A stretch of DNA of 35,298 nt from Candidatus Hydrogenedentota bacterium. Its GTDB lineage: Bacteria > Hydrogenedentota > Hydrogenedentia > Hydrogenedentales > CAITNO01. Below the pieces are notes generated by a model that worked only from the letters and a program-made list of their open reading frames with translations, was not told where the DNA came from and did no database searches. The position numbers and the translations under genes were made by a program. This document shows, one piece after another, positions 24,811 to 32,076 of the stretch; position 1 is the stretch's first letter; each line of letters begins with the position of its first letter. Location: NCBI GenBank assembly GCA_903893795.1, contig CAITNO010000009.1:1-35298 (forward strand), written 5' to 3'.

Positions 24811-25834
24811 CTCCGGGAAACAAAACATCCTGTCCGCCGCGCTGGAGACGGCGGGCATTTATGCCGTGGCCGCGCTGCTCCTGCTGGCGGGGACCTTTGT
24901 CTCGCCCAAATTCCTCACCGGCGACAACCTGCTGGAAATTCTCGCCGCCGTGGCGCTGCTGGGCATCGTGTCCGCAGGCATGGCTTTCGTGACCTACTCG
25001 GGCAGCATGGCCGATCTGTCGCTGCCGTCGATTATGGCCTTCTCGGGCATCATTGCAGTGGCCTCACTGCCGCTTGGTCTTGCCGCGGCGCTTGCGCTGG
25101 GCGTGCTGGCTGGGCTGGCCGTGGGCGCGATGAACGGATTCGTCGTGGGCAGGCTCAATGCCAACCCCATCCTGTGGACCCTCTCCGTGGCGTTTTTCAT
25201 GGAGGGGTTCATGCGCTTTGCCTGGAGCAACAACCAGCTCTACCCCGACAGCGCACCGGGCACGCCCGGAGCGGCATTCATCGGCATCTTCCGGATCGGC
25301 GTCGGCATACACCCCCCGGTCCTTCGGACCACCCCCCTCCAGGGGGGATCAGGCACTGTGCCGCTGGTGGTGGTCGTCATGTTCCTCATGTTCCTGCTGG
25401 CCCATTTCATCATGACGAGAACGCGCTTTGGCCGGGAAAGCCAACTGGTCGGCTCTTCCCGCGCGACAGCACGCGCCTCGGGCATCCGCGTGCCGCGCGT
25501 GGTCTTCCTCAATTTCCTTTTTGCCGCCTTTGCCGCGTCGGTGGCGGGCATCTTTCTCACGTCCATGAACAAGCTCGGCGTGTTCTACCTGGGCCAGGGC
25601 TACGACTTCAAGGCTGTGACGGCGGTGGTCATTGGCGGGGTCATGCTCAGCGGCGGCCGGGGCCGTCTGTCGGGTGTTCTCGGCGGCGTGCTGGTCATCG
25701 GCCTGCTGTCCAACATCATGCAGTTCCTGGGCATCACGGCATTCCGCCAGAACATCGTCACCGGGCTGGTGTTCATCGCCGTGGTGGGTCTGCAGCAATA
25801 CCAGCTTCGGGCGAAAGGGCGCGACTATGCGTAG
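24797..25834 (+). CDS. Sugar ABC transporter permease (RbsC/YtfT type) carrying an in-frame palindromic repeat
   Basis: The 345-residue permease has about nine or ten hydrophobic segments and the CUT2 permease loop near the end (G-R-E-S-Q-L-V-G-S-S-R-A-T-A-R-A-S-G-I, then A-V-V-I-G-G). GGAGG lies before the ATG, and the gene overlaps the ATPase gene upstream and the second permease gene downstream (8 bases). Residues 171-185 (IHPPVLRTTPLQGGS) are encoded by a copy of repeat family A at 25306-25353. The reading frame stays open, and the repeat falls in the loop just before helix T-V-P-L-V-V. Homologues normally have a short I-P-V-P-type loop there. With the next permease it probably forms a heterodimeric channel, as in the YtfT/YjfF system. 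Confidence 0.9.
   Translation: MPRHDSGKQNILSAALETAGIYAVAALLLLAGTFVSPKFLTGDNLLEILAAVALLGIVSAGMAFVTYSGSMADLSLPSIMAFSGIIAVASLPLGLAAALALGVLAGLAVGAMNGFVVGRLNANPILWTLSVAFFMEGFMRFAWSNNQLYPDSAPGTPGAAFIGIFRIGVGIHPPVLRTTPLQGGSGTVPLVVVVMFLMFLLAHFIMTRTRFGRESQLVGSSRATARASGIRVPRVVFLNFLFAAFAASVAGIFLTSMNKLGVFYLGQGYDFKAVTAVVIGGVMLSGGRGRLSGVLGGVLVIGLLSNIMQFLGITAFRQNIVTGLVFIAVVGLQQYQLRAKGRDYA
25306..25353 (+). repeat. Palindromic repeat family A inside the permease gene
   Basis: Two consecutive hairpins, GGTCC-TTC-GGACC and CCCCCC-TCCA-GGGGGG, are flanked by CATACACCCCCCG and GGGGGGATC. This is the same arrangement and flanks as the intergenic copies at 29564 and 34877. It lies wholly inside the coding frame of a sugar permease, reads without a stop, and adds about 15 codons. 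Confidence 0.8.
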
Positions 25835-28109
25835 CGCCACCCGGATCACGCGCCTGCTCAACGAGCACAGGGCCCTGCTTATGCTGCTGGTCCTGTTCGC
25901 GGGCCTGTCGGCATGGGCGCCCAACTTCCTGTCTGTCCACAACATGACCACCATCCTCAAGGGCGCCAGTCTCAACGCGATCGTCGCCATCGGTTTCACG
26001 CTGATCCTGATTCTTGGCCAGCTCGACCTGTCCATCGGCGCGGTTGTGATGCTCTGCGGCATGCTGGTCATCGGTCTGCAACCCCGGCTCGGCTGGTACG
26101 GTGCCTTTCCCGTGTCGCTTGCGGCGGGCGGACTGGTGGGCCTGGTCAACGGCTGGCTCGTGGTGCGGGCGCGCATCAACGCCTTCATCGTGACGCTGGG
26201 CACCATGACCATCGTGATGGGTCTCACCCATCTTTACAGCGACGGCGGTTCGAAATCCATTGATGACTTTCGCCTGGCCGATTGGCTCGACCGGCCTGCC
26301 CTGTCCTTCCTGCCGCCCATTGTGATCATCACGCTGCTGCTGGTGGTGGGGTCGGCGCTGTTGCTCCAGGGCACGCGGCACGGGCGCAATTTCTTCATGG
26401 TCGGCGCCAATCCCGATGCGGCATGGCTTGCGGGACTTCACCGTGACCGTTATCTCATGGCGGGGTTTGTGCTCTGCGGCCTTGGCGCGGCGGCGGGCGG
26501 CACGCTTTTCGCCGCAGGACTCAGTTCCATGACCTCCTCCGCCGTGCTCGGTTCGCGCACGCTGATGACCGTGCTTGCGGCGGTGATTATCGGCGGCACG
26601 CTCATGAGCGGCGGCAAGGGCAGCATCCTGAAAAGTTACTTCGCCGTGCTCATGCTGACCATGCTGTTCAACGGCATCGGCTGTTTCGGGCTCGGTTTCG
26701 AGGTGCAGATCTTCGTGAACGGCCTCATCTTAGCCGCCGTGGTGCTGTATGAGGCATATACGCTGCACCGCCACGAACTGCTGCGCGGGCCGCGGCCGGA
26801 GTTGATGGAAGAGGCTGAAAGAATCCAGAATTCAGAATTCAGAATCCAGAAGGAAGCAAGCGATGAGAATACAGGAGAAGGTGAGATGAGCGACAAGAAC
26901 CGCTTTGCACTGGTCTGCGTGACGCTGGTTGCGATCGTGGCGATTACAGCCATCACTGCCATGTATTTCCGCCAGGCGGCGTTGCAGGCGCAGGTCATTG
27001 CCGCAGGAAGAGCGGTCCCTGCGGCAGGCACCGCAGCACCCGCTTTGGACATATACGCTTTGCGCGGCACGGACCACCAGCCCTACCTGTTCCCGCCGGA
27101 CGGCGGGAAAATGCAGATACCGGCCCGGCCCGCCGACCCCAAGGCGCTGCCGGAAACGGACAAACTGCACTGGTGGGACATTGAATACGCCGGATGGAAG
27201 GTGGACAAGGCGCCCATGCCCGCATCGCCCAAGGACGGTCCCAAGGGCAAGCGGGTCATCCTGCTCAAGGCCGGTGACCATCCCTATTGGACCGCCTATG
27301 TGCGCGGGTTCACCACCATCGCCGGGTTCTACGGCATGGACATCAAGGTGTTCAACGGCAACTGGAACATGGACCTCCAGGCGCAGCAGGCCGACCAGGC
27401 GCTCAACGAAAAGCCCGACATGATCATCTTCGCCCCGGTGGACGCGACGGGCTGCACGCCGCTGCTGCGCAAAATACACCAGGCGGGCATTCCCTGCATC
27501 ACGTCGAACACCACGCCCTGCGACGAGGCCATGAAATACTGCATCGCCTGGACGGGACCGGACGACTGGGGGCAGTTCCGCATGCTGTCGCGCGCCTTTG
27601 CCGACAAGCTGGGCAGGCAGGGGGGATACGCCATCATCCGCCACATGCCCGGCAGTTCGCCCTTCTTTTCCCGCACCTTTGCGCCCATCACCGAACTGGG
27701 CGCCTACGCGCCGGACATGAAACTGCTTGCCATGGACACCACCAATCTTGAGGCCGAGGTGTCCATGCAGTTGGTGGGCGCATGGCTGGCGAAGTTTGGA
27801 ACAGACCTGAAGGGGCTCATCCTGGCGGGCGACGATTTCCCCATGACGGGCACGCTGGAGGCGCTGAAGAAGGCCGGCCGCACGGATGTGGTCATCGTTG
27901 CCGCCGGAAACAGCAAGACCGGCATGGACTCGGTGAAGGCGGGCGACGCGCTCGCCGTCACCTACCAGTCGGCCGAGGGCGACGGTGCCATTGCGGTCCA
28001 TTCTGCCGCGCGGTGGTTCAGCGGAGAGGCGCTCGACCCCGTGGTCTATCTGCCCAAGCATCTCATCACAAAGGCTGACGTGGATGAGTTTATGCCCGCC
28101 CAATGGTAG
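25827..28109 (+). CDS. Sugar ABC permease joined in frame to a periplasmic binding protein
   Basis: The frame from ATG 25827 (overlapping the first permease stop) runs 760 residues without a stop. Residues 1-345 are an RbsC/YjfF-type permease with ~9 helices (L-G-Q-L-D-L-S-I-G-A motif near 70; V-I-I-G-G-T-L-M-S-G-G-K-G-S near 255-268). Residues ~333-353 are a polar linker partly encoded by an AATTC-type repeat. From 354 a new membrane anchor and a RbsB-like binding domain follow. A cytoplasmic permease end followed by one membrane helix would place the binding domain correctly in the periplasm, so a working fusion is topologically possible. Alternatively the binding protein is made separately from ATG 26886. 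Fused permease-binding proteins are known in other ABC classes, but I know of none in CUT2. Confidence 0.75.
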   Translation: MRSATRITRLLNEHRALLMLLVLFAGLSAWAPNFLSVHNMTTILKGASLNAIVAIGFTLILILGQLDLSIGAVVMLCGMLVIGLQPRLGWYGAFPVSLAAGGLVGLVNGWLVVRARINAFIVTLGTMTIVMGLTHLYSDGGSKSIDDFRLADWLDRPALSFLPPIVIITLLLVVGSALLLQGTRHGRNFFMVGANPDAAWLAGLHRDRYLMAGFVLCGLGAAAGGTLFAAGLSSMTSSAVLGSRTLMTVLAAVIIGGTLMSGGKGSILKSYFAVLMLTMLFNGIGCFGLGFEVQIFVNGLILAAVVLYEAYTLHRHELLRGPRPELMEEAERIQNSEFRIQKEASDENTGEGEMSDKNRFALVCVTLVAIVAITAITAMYFRQAALQAQVIAAGRAVPAAGTAAPALDIYALRGTDHQPYLFPPDGGKMQIPARPADPKALPETDKLHWWDIEYAGWKVDKAPMPASPKDGPKGKRVILLKAGDHPYWTAYVRGFTTIAGFYGMDIKVFNGNWNMDLQAQQADQALNEKPDMIIFAPVDATGCTPLLRKIHQAGIPCITSNTTPCDEAMKYCIAWTGPDDWGQFRMLSRAFADKLGRQGGYAIIRHMPGSSPFFSRTFAPITELGAYAPDMKLLAMDTTNLEAEVSMQLVGAWLAKFGTDLKGLILAGDDFPMTGTLEALKKAGRTDVVIVAAGNSKTGMDSVKAGDALAVTYQSAEGDGAIAVHSAARWFSGEALDPVVYLPKHLITKADVDEFMPAQW
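26826..26861. repeat. AATTC-type short tandem repeat at the permease/binding-protein junction
   Basis: AGAATTC/CAGAATTCAG units repeat about four times (26822-26852) between the permease part and the binding-protein part. The repeat contains no stop in the coding frame (I-Q-N-S-E-F-R-I-Q-K). It differs from the surrounding GC-rich sequence in base composition and may be an insertion that removed the original permease stop. Confidence 0.7.
26886..28109 (+). CDS. Membrane-anchored sugar-binding protein (RbsB/Peripla_BP_4 type), internal start of the fused frame
   Basis: ATG 26886 is preceded by GGAGAAGGTGAG, a good ribosome-binding site, so this 407-residue product may be made on its own. It starts with an N-terminal hydrophobic helix (8-25) without a clear cleavage or lipobox site. 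An Ala/Pro-rich linker follows, then a two-lobe type I periplasmic binding fold from about residue 117 (K-R-V-I-L-L-K-A-G-D-H-P-Y-W). The D-A-T-G-C-T-P-L-L-R-K motif, the A-G-D-D-F-P-M-T-G segment and the closing K-A-D-V-D-E-F are typical of RbsB/YtfQ-like proteins. It captures the sugar in the periplasm and hands it to the permease pair. It is in the same frame as the permease, with no stop between. Confidence 0.75.
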   Translation: MSDKNRFALVCVTLVAIVAITAITAMYFRQAALQAQVIAAGRAVPAAGTAAPALDIYALRGTDHQPYLFPPDGGKMQIPARPADPKALPETDKLHWWDIEYAGWKVDKAPMPASPKDGPKGKRVILLKAGDHPYWTAYVRGFTTIAGFYGMDIKVFNGNWNMDLQAQQADQALNEKPDMIIFAPVDATGCTPLLRKIHQAGIPCITSNTTPCDEAMKYCIAWTGPDDWGQFRMLSRAFADKLGRQGGYAIIRHMPGSSPFFSRTFAPITELGAYAPDMKLLAMDTTNLEAEVSMQLVGAWLAKFGTDLKGLILAGDDFPMTGTLEALKKAGRTDVVIVAAGNSKTGMDSVKAGDALAVTYQSAEGDGAIAVHSAARWFSGEALDPVVYLPKHLITKADVDEFMPAQW

Positions 28110-28157
28110 AATAACGGAAGTCGTCGGGTTGTTTTAGGTGCGTGAGGCAAGGACCCT

Positions 28158-28235
28158 GCCTGTGGCACAGGCGTCTCGCCCGTGTTCCGGGAACTTGCCG
28201 CAATCCAGGAAAATGGGCAAGATGCCCATGCCACG
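28158..28235. repeat. Paired GTGGCA-GGCGTC type hairpin repeat
   Basis: TGTGGCACAGGCGTCTCGCC at 28161-28180 and the reverse-complement-like unit ATGGGCAAGATGCCCATGCC at 28213-28232 face each other. They fill most of the gap between the binding protein and the URO-D-like gene. A related unit (CGCAGGCGTCCTGCCTGCC) is at 35099-35117. Noncoding. Confidence 0.55.
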
Positions 28236-28313
28236 AAAGCGAGCCGTGCAACTTCACGGCCAGAAGCGTTCTCAAGTGAAACTTGAGAATTTGGGCAATA
28301 AGGAGTGCAGTTG

Positions 28314-29492
28314 ATGACAGACACACCAAACGACCGTTCCGCCAGCGCGCTGGCGAAAGTGGCGCGCATGAACGCGGCCATGCACCACGAGGAACCGGAC
28401 CGGGTGCCCATGGGCGAATTCTACTGGGGCGGCTTCCTGCGTCGCTGGCGCGCCGAATTGAGTCTGCCGGAGGAGACCAATCCCTACAAATACTACGACT
28501 TGGACTGGATCGTGACGGTGCCAAACATGGACCCGCACATCAAGCCCTTTGAGATTCTCCTCGAGAACAGTGAGGAAGTGGTGTTGCGGACAGGGTTCGA
28601 GGCCGTGCTGCACAAGCGGTACAACATCCCCATGCCGGAATCGCGCTCCTGGGAAACCGACACCATCGAAAAGCTGGAAGCTTTTCAATTTGACGACCCA
28701 TGGGACAAACGCCGTTATTACGATGACGGCGACCATCAGATCGGCGGTGTGGGGGACGGGTTTCAGCGCAACTGCACCGCATGGATTGACACCGTCAAGT
28801 CCATTCGTCCCGACTTTGCCGTGTACGGCAGCATCATAGAGGCGTCGGAATGCCTGACCCGGCTCATCGGCCAGATGAACACACTCAACTGGATCGGCGA
28901 ATATCCCGACCGGCTGGGCGAGCAGATCCTGCGCATCGGCGATTTCTATGTGGAGTGCCTCAAGGCGCAACTGGACGCGGGAAGCGGCCTGCTTGATGGC
29001 ATCGTCATATGGGGCGATGTTGCCTATGCGGCCAACATGTTCTTCTCGCCCGACTACTGGCGCGCCTATTACCGGCCCTGCGTGGAAAAGATGATCAAGC
29101 TGTGCCATGACAAGGGGTTGCCGGTGATTTACCACGGTTGCGGCAATGTCGTGTCCATCCTGCCCGACTTCATCGAAATGGGACTGGACGCCTACAATCC
29201 GCTGGAGGCCAAAGCGGGGCTTGACGTGGTTGAGTTGCGCCGACAGTACGGCCACAAAATCGCTTTCTGCGGCAACAGCAACATGCAGGTGTGGGAAGAG
29301 GGCGACCTGGACAAGGTGCGCAACGAGGTCCTGCGCAAGCTCAACGCCGCCAAGGGCGGCGGTCTCATCTTCCAGTCCGACCATTCGGTGAGCAGCGCCG
29401 TGTCTGGCAACGTCTACAACTACATCGTTAAACTTGTCCGTGAATATGGCAACTATCCACTGAACCTTGGCGAGTACGACGAGCGGATGTGA
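28314..29492 (+). CDS. Uroporphyrinogen decarboxylase-like protein (URO-D superfamily, possible Zn methyltransferase)
   Basis: The 392-residue protein is longer than housekeeping HemE (~350). It carries Y-H274-G-C276-G-N, which resembles the zinc H-x-C site of MtaA/MtbA-type corrinoid:thiol methyltransferases. It then has N-P-L-E-A-K-A-G, I-A-F-C319-G-N, and the closing I-F-Q-S-D-H357-S-V segment. This set marks the large URO-D-like group common in sugar-degrading uncultured phyla, not heme synthesis. Function is unproven; methyl transfer from an O- or N-methylated sugar or small compound is one idea. AAGGAG lies 8 bases before the ATG. It is 204 bases downstream of the importer genes on the same strand and probably part of that operon or its regulon. 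Confidence 0.85.
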   Translation: MTDTPNDRSASALAKVARMNAAMHHEEPDRVPMGEFYWGGFLRRWRAELSLPEETNPYKYYDLDWIVTVPNMDPHIKPFEILLENSEEVVLRTGFEAVLHKRYNIPMPESRSWETDTIEKLEAFQFDDPWDKRRYYDDGDHQIGGVGDGFQRNCTAWIDTVKSIRPDFAVYGSIIEASECLTRLIGQMNTLNWIGEYPDRLGEQILRIGDFYVECLKAQLDAGSGLLDGIVIWGDVAYAANMFFSPDYWRAYYRPCVEKMIKLCHDKGLPVIYHGCGNVVSILPDFIEMGLDAYNPLEAKAGLDVVELRRQYGHKIAFCGNSNMQVWEEGDLDKVRNEVLRKLNAAKGGGLIFQSDHSVSSAVSGNVYNYIVKLVREYGNYPLNLGEYDERM

Positions 29493-29563
29493 GGCACCGA
29501 AAAAGCAAAGCGTAGCGCGAAGGCGCGGAGGATGCGGCGGGCCGTAGAACCATTCATACGGGA

Positions 29564-29612
29564 CATACACCCCCCGCCCTTCGGGCTGCGCCCCTCAAGG
29601 GGGGACCTATAG
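29564..29612 (+). repeat. Palindromic repeat family A, intergenic copy
   Basis: CATACACCCCCCG, then the hairpin GCCC-TTC-GGGC, then GCCCCTC-AAGGGGGG and ACCTATAG. It has the same order as the copy in the permease gene. It lies 72 bases after the URO-D-like gene and could fold as an RNA hairpin, but no T-run follows, so it is not a standard terminator. Confidence 0.75.
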
Positions 29613-29726
29613 CTTGCGACTCGCTGTTCCATTGGTTGCGGATCTGCTGCTCCGTTCAATTCCGTGATTTCCGTGGTTAAGTATTCTCTTTTCCCCTCCG
29701 ATGTGTGGCCGACCGTCCCGGTCGTT

Positions 29727-29732
29727 TATAAT
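29727..29732 (+). promoter_or_regulatory. TATAAT -10-like element before the glycogen synthase gene
   Basis: A perfect TATAAT lies 25 bases before the GTG start and 11 bases before the AAGGAG site. The -35 position (TGTGGC) matches poorly. It is a candidate only. Confidence 0.35.
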
Positions 29733-29757
29733 GGTGCGGGCGAAAGGAGCCTTTATT

Positions 29758-31227
29758 GTGGCGCAACCCCTGAAGATTCTCTATGTAACCTCTGAATTGG
29801 CGCCGCTGGTCAGCACCGGCGGACTGGCCGAGGTGGCCGCGGCGCTGCCCCGCGCGCTTCGCGCGCTCGGGCATGACGTGCGCGTGGCGATGCCCTGTTA
29901 CCGTCAGATCGATGCCAAATTCCGGGGCGAACAGTATTGCATGGTGGTGGCTGACATGGGGGGCAACCCCGTGCATGGCGCCATGCGGGTGGCTTCGGTG
30001 CCGGACGCGGACATCCCGCTGTATCTTATTGAGCACGACGGTTACTTTGGCCGCGAAGCGCCCTATGGCGTGGGTGCCGCCGAGTTTGAAGACAATGCCG
30101 AACGCTTCTGCTTCTTCTGCCAGGCGCTGTTTCATGGCATCCCGCAGACGGGCTGGGCGCCCGACATAATTCACTGCAACGACTGGCCCGGTGCCCCGAT
30201 GGCCATATATCTGAAGACCCGGTACCGGGACGACCCCGTCTGGGGCCGGGTTCCGTGCCTGTTCACGATTCACAATCTCGCCCACCAGGGCCGTTACAGT
30301 GTCTCCCATTTTCCGGTCACCGGGTGCGATCCGGCGCTGCAGACGCCGGAGTGCCTCCTTTTCGACGGGGATATGAATTTCATGAAGGGCGCCGTGGTGC
30401 TTGCCGACACGCTCAGCACGGTCAGTCCGCGCTATGCCAAGGAAATTCAGAGCCATGAGTACGGATGCGGGCTGGACAGCGTGTTGAACACGCGGTCAGG
30501 CGACCTGTACGGCGTGCTTAACGGCGTCGATTATGACGTGTGGAATCCGTCCACCGACCCGTATATCGCCGGGCAGTTCAGTGTGGAGGCGCCCGAGGGC
30601 AAGGCGAATTGCAAGGCATCGCTGCAGCGGGTCTTCGGGTTGCCGGTACGCGATGTGCCGCTCTTCGGCGCGGTCAGCCGCCTGTACTGGCAGAAGGGTT
30701 TCGACTTCATGCTCGATGCCATGGACCGGCTCACGGCGCACGATGCGCAGTTCGTGGTGCTCGGTTCGGGCGACCCCGCCCTGGAAGGCCAGTTGAAGGG
30801 GGTTGCGCGGAGCCATGCGGGGCAGGTCGGCGTGTTCCTGGGATACGACGCGGCGCTTTCGCACAAGGTGGTGGCGGGCAGCGATTTCTTCATTATGCCC
30901 TCGCGCTACGAGCCCTGCGGGCTCGCGCAGATGTACGCCCTGGCCTACGGAACGGTGCCCGTCGTGCGGCGCACCGGCGGATTGGCCGACACGGTTGTCG
31001 ATGCGACGCCGGCCAACCTGCGCCGCAACAGGGCCACGGGGCTGTCCTTTGTGCCGAAGACCTCCGCCGCGCTGGCGCGGGCCGTCGACCGCGCCGTGGC
31101 GCTTTACGCGGAACCGGAGACCATGCGGCAGTTGCGGCACGCCGGGATGTCCCGCGACTTTTCCTGGGGCCGGTCCTGCGAGGCCTACGAGGCGCTGTAC
31201 CGAAAGACCCTCGGCAGGGTGTTGTGA
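29758..31227 (+). CDS. glgA: Glycogen synthase, GT5 family
   Basis: This 489-residue GT-B enzyme is the usual bacterial GlgA length. It transfers glucose from ADP-glucose to the non-reducing end of glycogen in the cytoplasm. The N-terminal motif reads L-Y-V-T-S-E-L-A-P-L-V-S-T-G-G-L-A-E-V (8-26). The central I-H-C-N-D-W-P, T-I-H-N-L-A-H-Q-G and G-V-D-Y-D-V-W-N-P motifs are present. The C-terminal P-S-R-Y-E-P-C-G-L-A-Q donor motif and R-T-G-G-L-A-D-T-V are intact. The Lys normally found in the K-x-G-G-L substrate motif is Ser19 here. GTG 29758 was chosen because AAGGAG lies 8 bases upstream; the frame before it has no coding character. It is followed directly by tsaE. Confidence 0.92.
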   Translation: MAQPLKILYVTSELAPLVSTGGLAEVAAALPRALRALGHDVRVAMPCYRQIDAKFRGEQYCMVVADMGGNPVHGAMRVASVPDADIPLYLIEHDGYFGREAPYGVGAAEFEDNAERFCFFCQALFHGIPQTGWAPDIIHCNDWPGAPMAIYLKTRYRDDPVWGRVPCLFTIHNLAHQGRYSVSHFPVTGCDPALQTPECLLFDGDMNFMKGAVVLADTLSTVSPRYAKEIQSHEYGCGLDSVLNTRSGDLYGVLNGVDYDVWNPSTDPYIAGQFSVEAPEGKANCKASLQRVFGLPVRDVPLFGAVSRLYWQKGFDFMLDAMDRLTAHDAQFVVLGSGDPALEGQLKGVARSHAGQVGVFLGYDAALSHKVVAGSDFFIMPSRYEPCGLAQMYALAYGTVPVVRRTGGLADTVVDATPANLRRNRATGLSFVPKTSAALARAVDRAVALYAEPETMRQLRHAGMSRDFSWGRSCEAYEALYRKTLGRVL

Positions 31228-31229
31228 GC

Positions 31230-31706
31230 ATGGCCGGACTGGAACTCATCACCCAAACCCCCGAGGCGACCGAGCGCATTGGCCGCCGCCTGGCGGCGCT
31301 GCTGCCGGGCGGTGCGGTGGTGGCGCTCTTTGGCGATCTGGCCACGGGCAAGACCTGCCTTGTGCGCGGCATGGCCGCGCACCACGCCGGGGGCGCGCCG
31401 GTGCACAGCCCGACCTTCACCCTCGTCAACCAGTACGGCGCCGACCCCGTCCTGTACCACCTCGACCTCTACCGGCTCGGTGGCCCCGAAGAACTGCCTG
31501 ATCTGGGCTACGAAGAGCTTTTCGAGCCCGACGGTGTGTGCGTGGTGGAATGGGCCGAGCGGGCCGGACTGCTGCTGCCGCCCAAGCGGCTGGACGTGCA
31601 TTTGACCCATGAAGGCGGCGACGCTCGGCGCCTGGTGTTCGACGACCGGGGCGTCATGCCCGAGGGTTGGGAGCGGGCCCTCCAGAAAGCCAATGAGGAC
31701 GCCTGA
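31230..31706 (+). CDS. tsaE: tRNA threonylcarbamoyladenosine biosynthesis ATPase TsaE
   Basis: The 158-residue protein has the complete TsaE pattern: the P-loop G-D-L-A-T-G-K-T (35-42), then S-P-T-F-T-L-V-N, the H-L-D-L-Y-R-L motif and C-V-V-E-W-A-E-R. TsaE is the ATPase that, with TsaB and TsaD, completes N6-threonylcarbamoyladenosine at position 37 of ANN-reading tRNAs. The P-loop differs slightly from the common G-D-L-G-A-G-K-T. The start is either ATG 31230 or the in-frame GTG at 31224, which overlaps the glgA stop; both imply coupling to glgA. The pairing with glgA is probably incidental. The longer open frame upstream is a shadow of glgA. Confidence 0.9.
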   Translation: MAGLELITQTPEATERIGRRLAALLPGGAVVALFGDLATGKTCLVRGMAAHHAGGAPVHSPTFTLVNQYGADPVLYHLDLYRLGGPEELPDLGYEELFEPDGVCVVEWAERAGLLLPPKRLDVHLTHEGGDARRLVFDDRGVMPEGWERALQKANEDA

Positions 31707-31722
31707 GGGCGTCAATGGAGCA

Positions 31723-32076
31723 CTACGACCTGCCGACGTCCTCCTGAAGCATCTGGAGCACCGTGGAACGCAATGCAGGCAGATGGGCTCGAATAATACC
31801 CCAAACGACCTCATCCTCAATTCGGTCGTAACCGTGCACAAGGATATTGCGAAAGTTGATGATGGTCCGGCAGGAGGGGATTCGCTCCGCCATATCTGGA
31901 TGCTTCTTCACAAGGCGGTTCAACGCCTCGCCAACAATCTGAAACTGTCTTTCCACCGCAGACTTGCAGTAGGTATCTTTTCTGTAAGCGGCCAAATCTT
32001 TGCCTGCGGTGAAATCCAGGATCAGGTCGCACGCCTGAACCATGTCAAACAGGGGTGCTTTGGCTTCATCCAGCAT
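31723..32076 (-). CDS. hepT: HepT-like HEPN-domain toxin (DUF86)
   Basis: The 117-residue all-alpha HEPN protein carries R76-N-I-L-V-H81-G-Y83, the R-X4-H-X-Y motif of HepT ribonuclease toxins. Arg and His form the RNase site, and the Tyr is the residue AMPylated by the partner MntA in studied systems, so all key residues are present. The start overlaps the end of the nucleotidyltransferase gene by 11 bases, with the antitoxin first, the usual order for this pair. It converges on tsaE with a 16-base gap. The pair is a likely type VII toxin-antitoxin module acting on tRNA or mRNA. Confidence 0.88.
   Translation of the reverse strand: MLDEAKAPLFDMVQACDLILDFTAGKDLAAYRKDTYCKSAVERQFQIVGEALNRLVKKHPDMAERIPSCRTIINFRNILVHGYDRIEDEVVWGIIRAHLPALRSTVLQMLQEDVGRS

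Noticed and set aside
26832..28103. A 423-codon frame antisense to the binding protein
   Set aside because: It mirrors the codon pattern of the binding-protein gene and lacks any recognisable feature.
29564..29612. The repeat A hairpins as a Rho-independent terminator of the importer operon
   Set aside because: There is no T-run after the stem, and the same element is found within a coding frame, so a terminator role is unlikely.
30540..31706. A 388-residue version of TsaE starting inside glgA
   Set aside because: The first ~230 residues are a frame-shifted shadow of glgA; TsaE homology begins at ATG 31230 (or GTG 31224).
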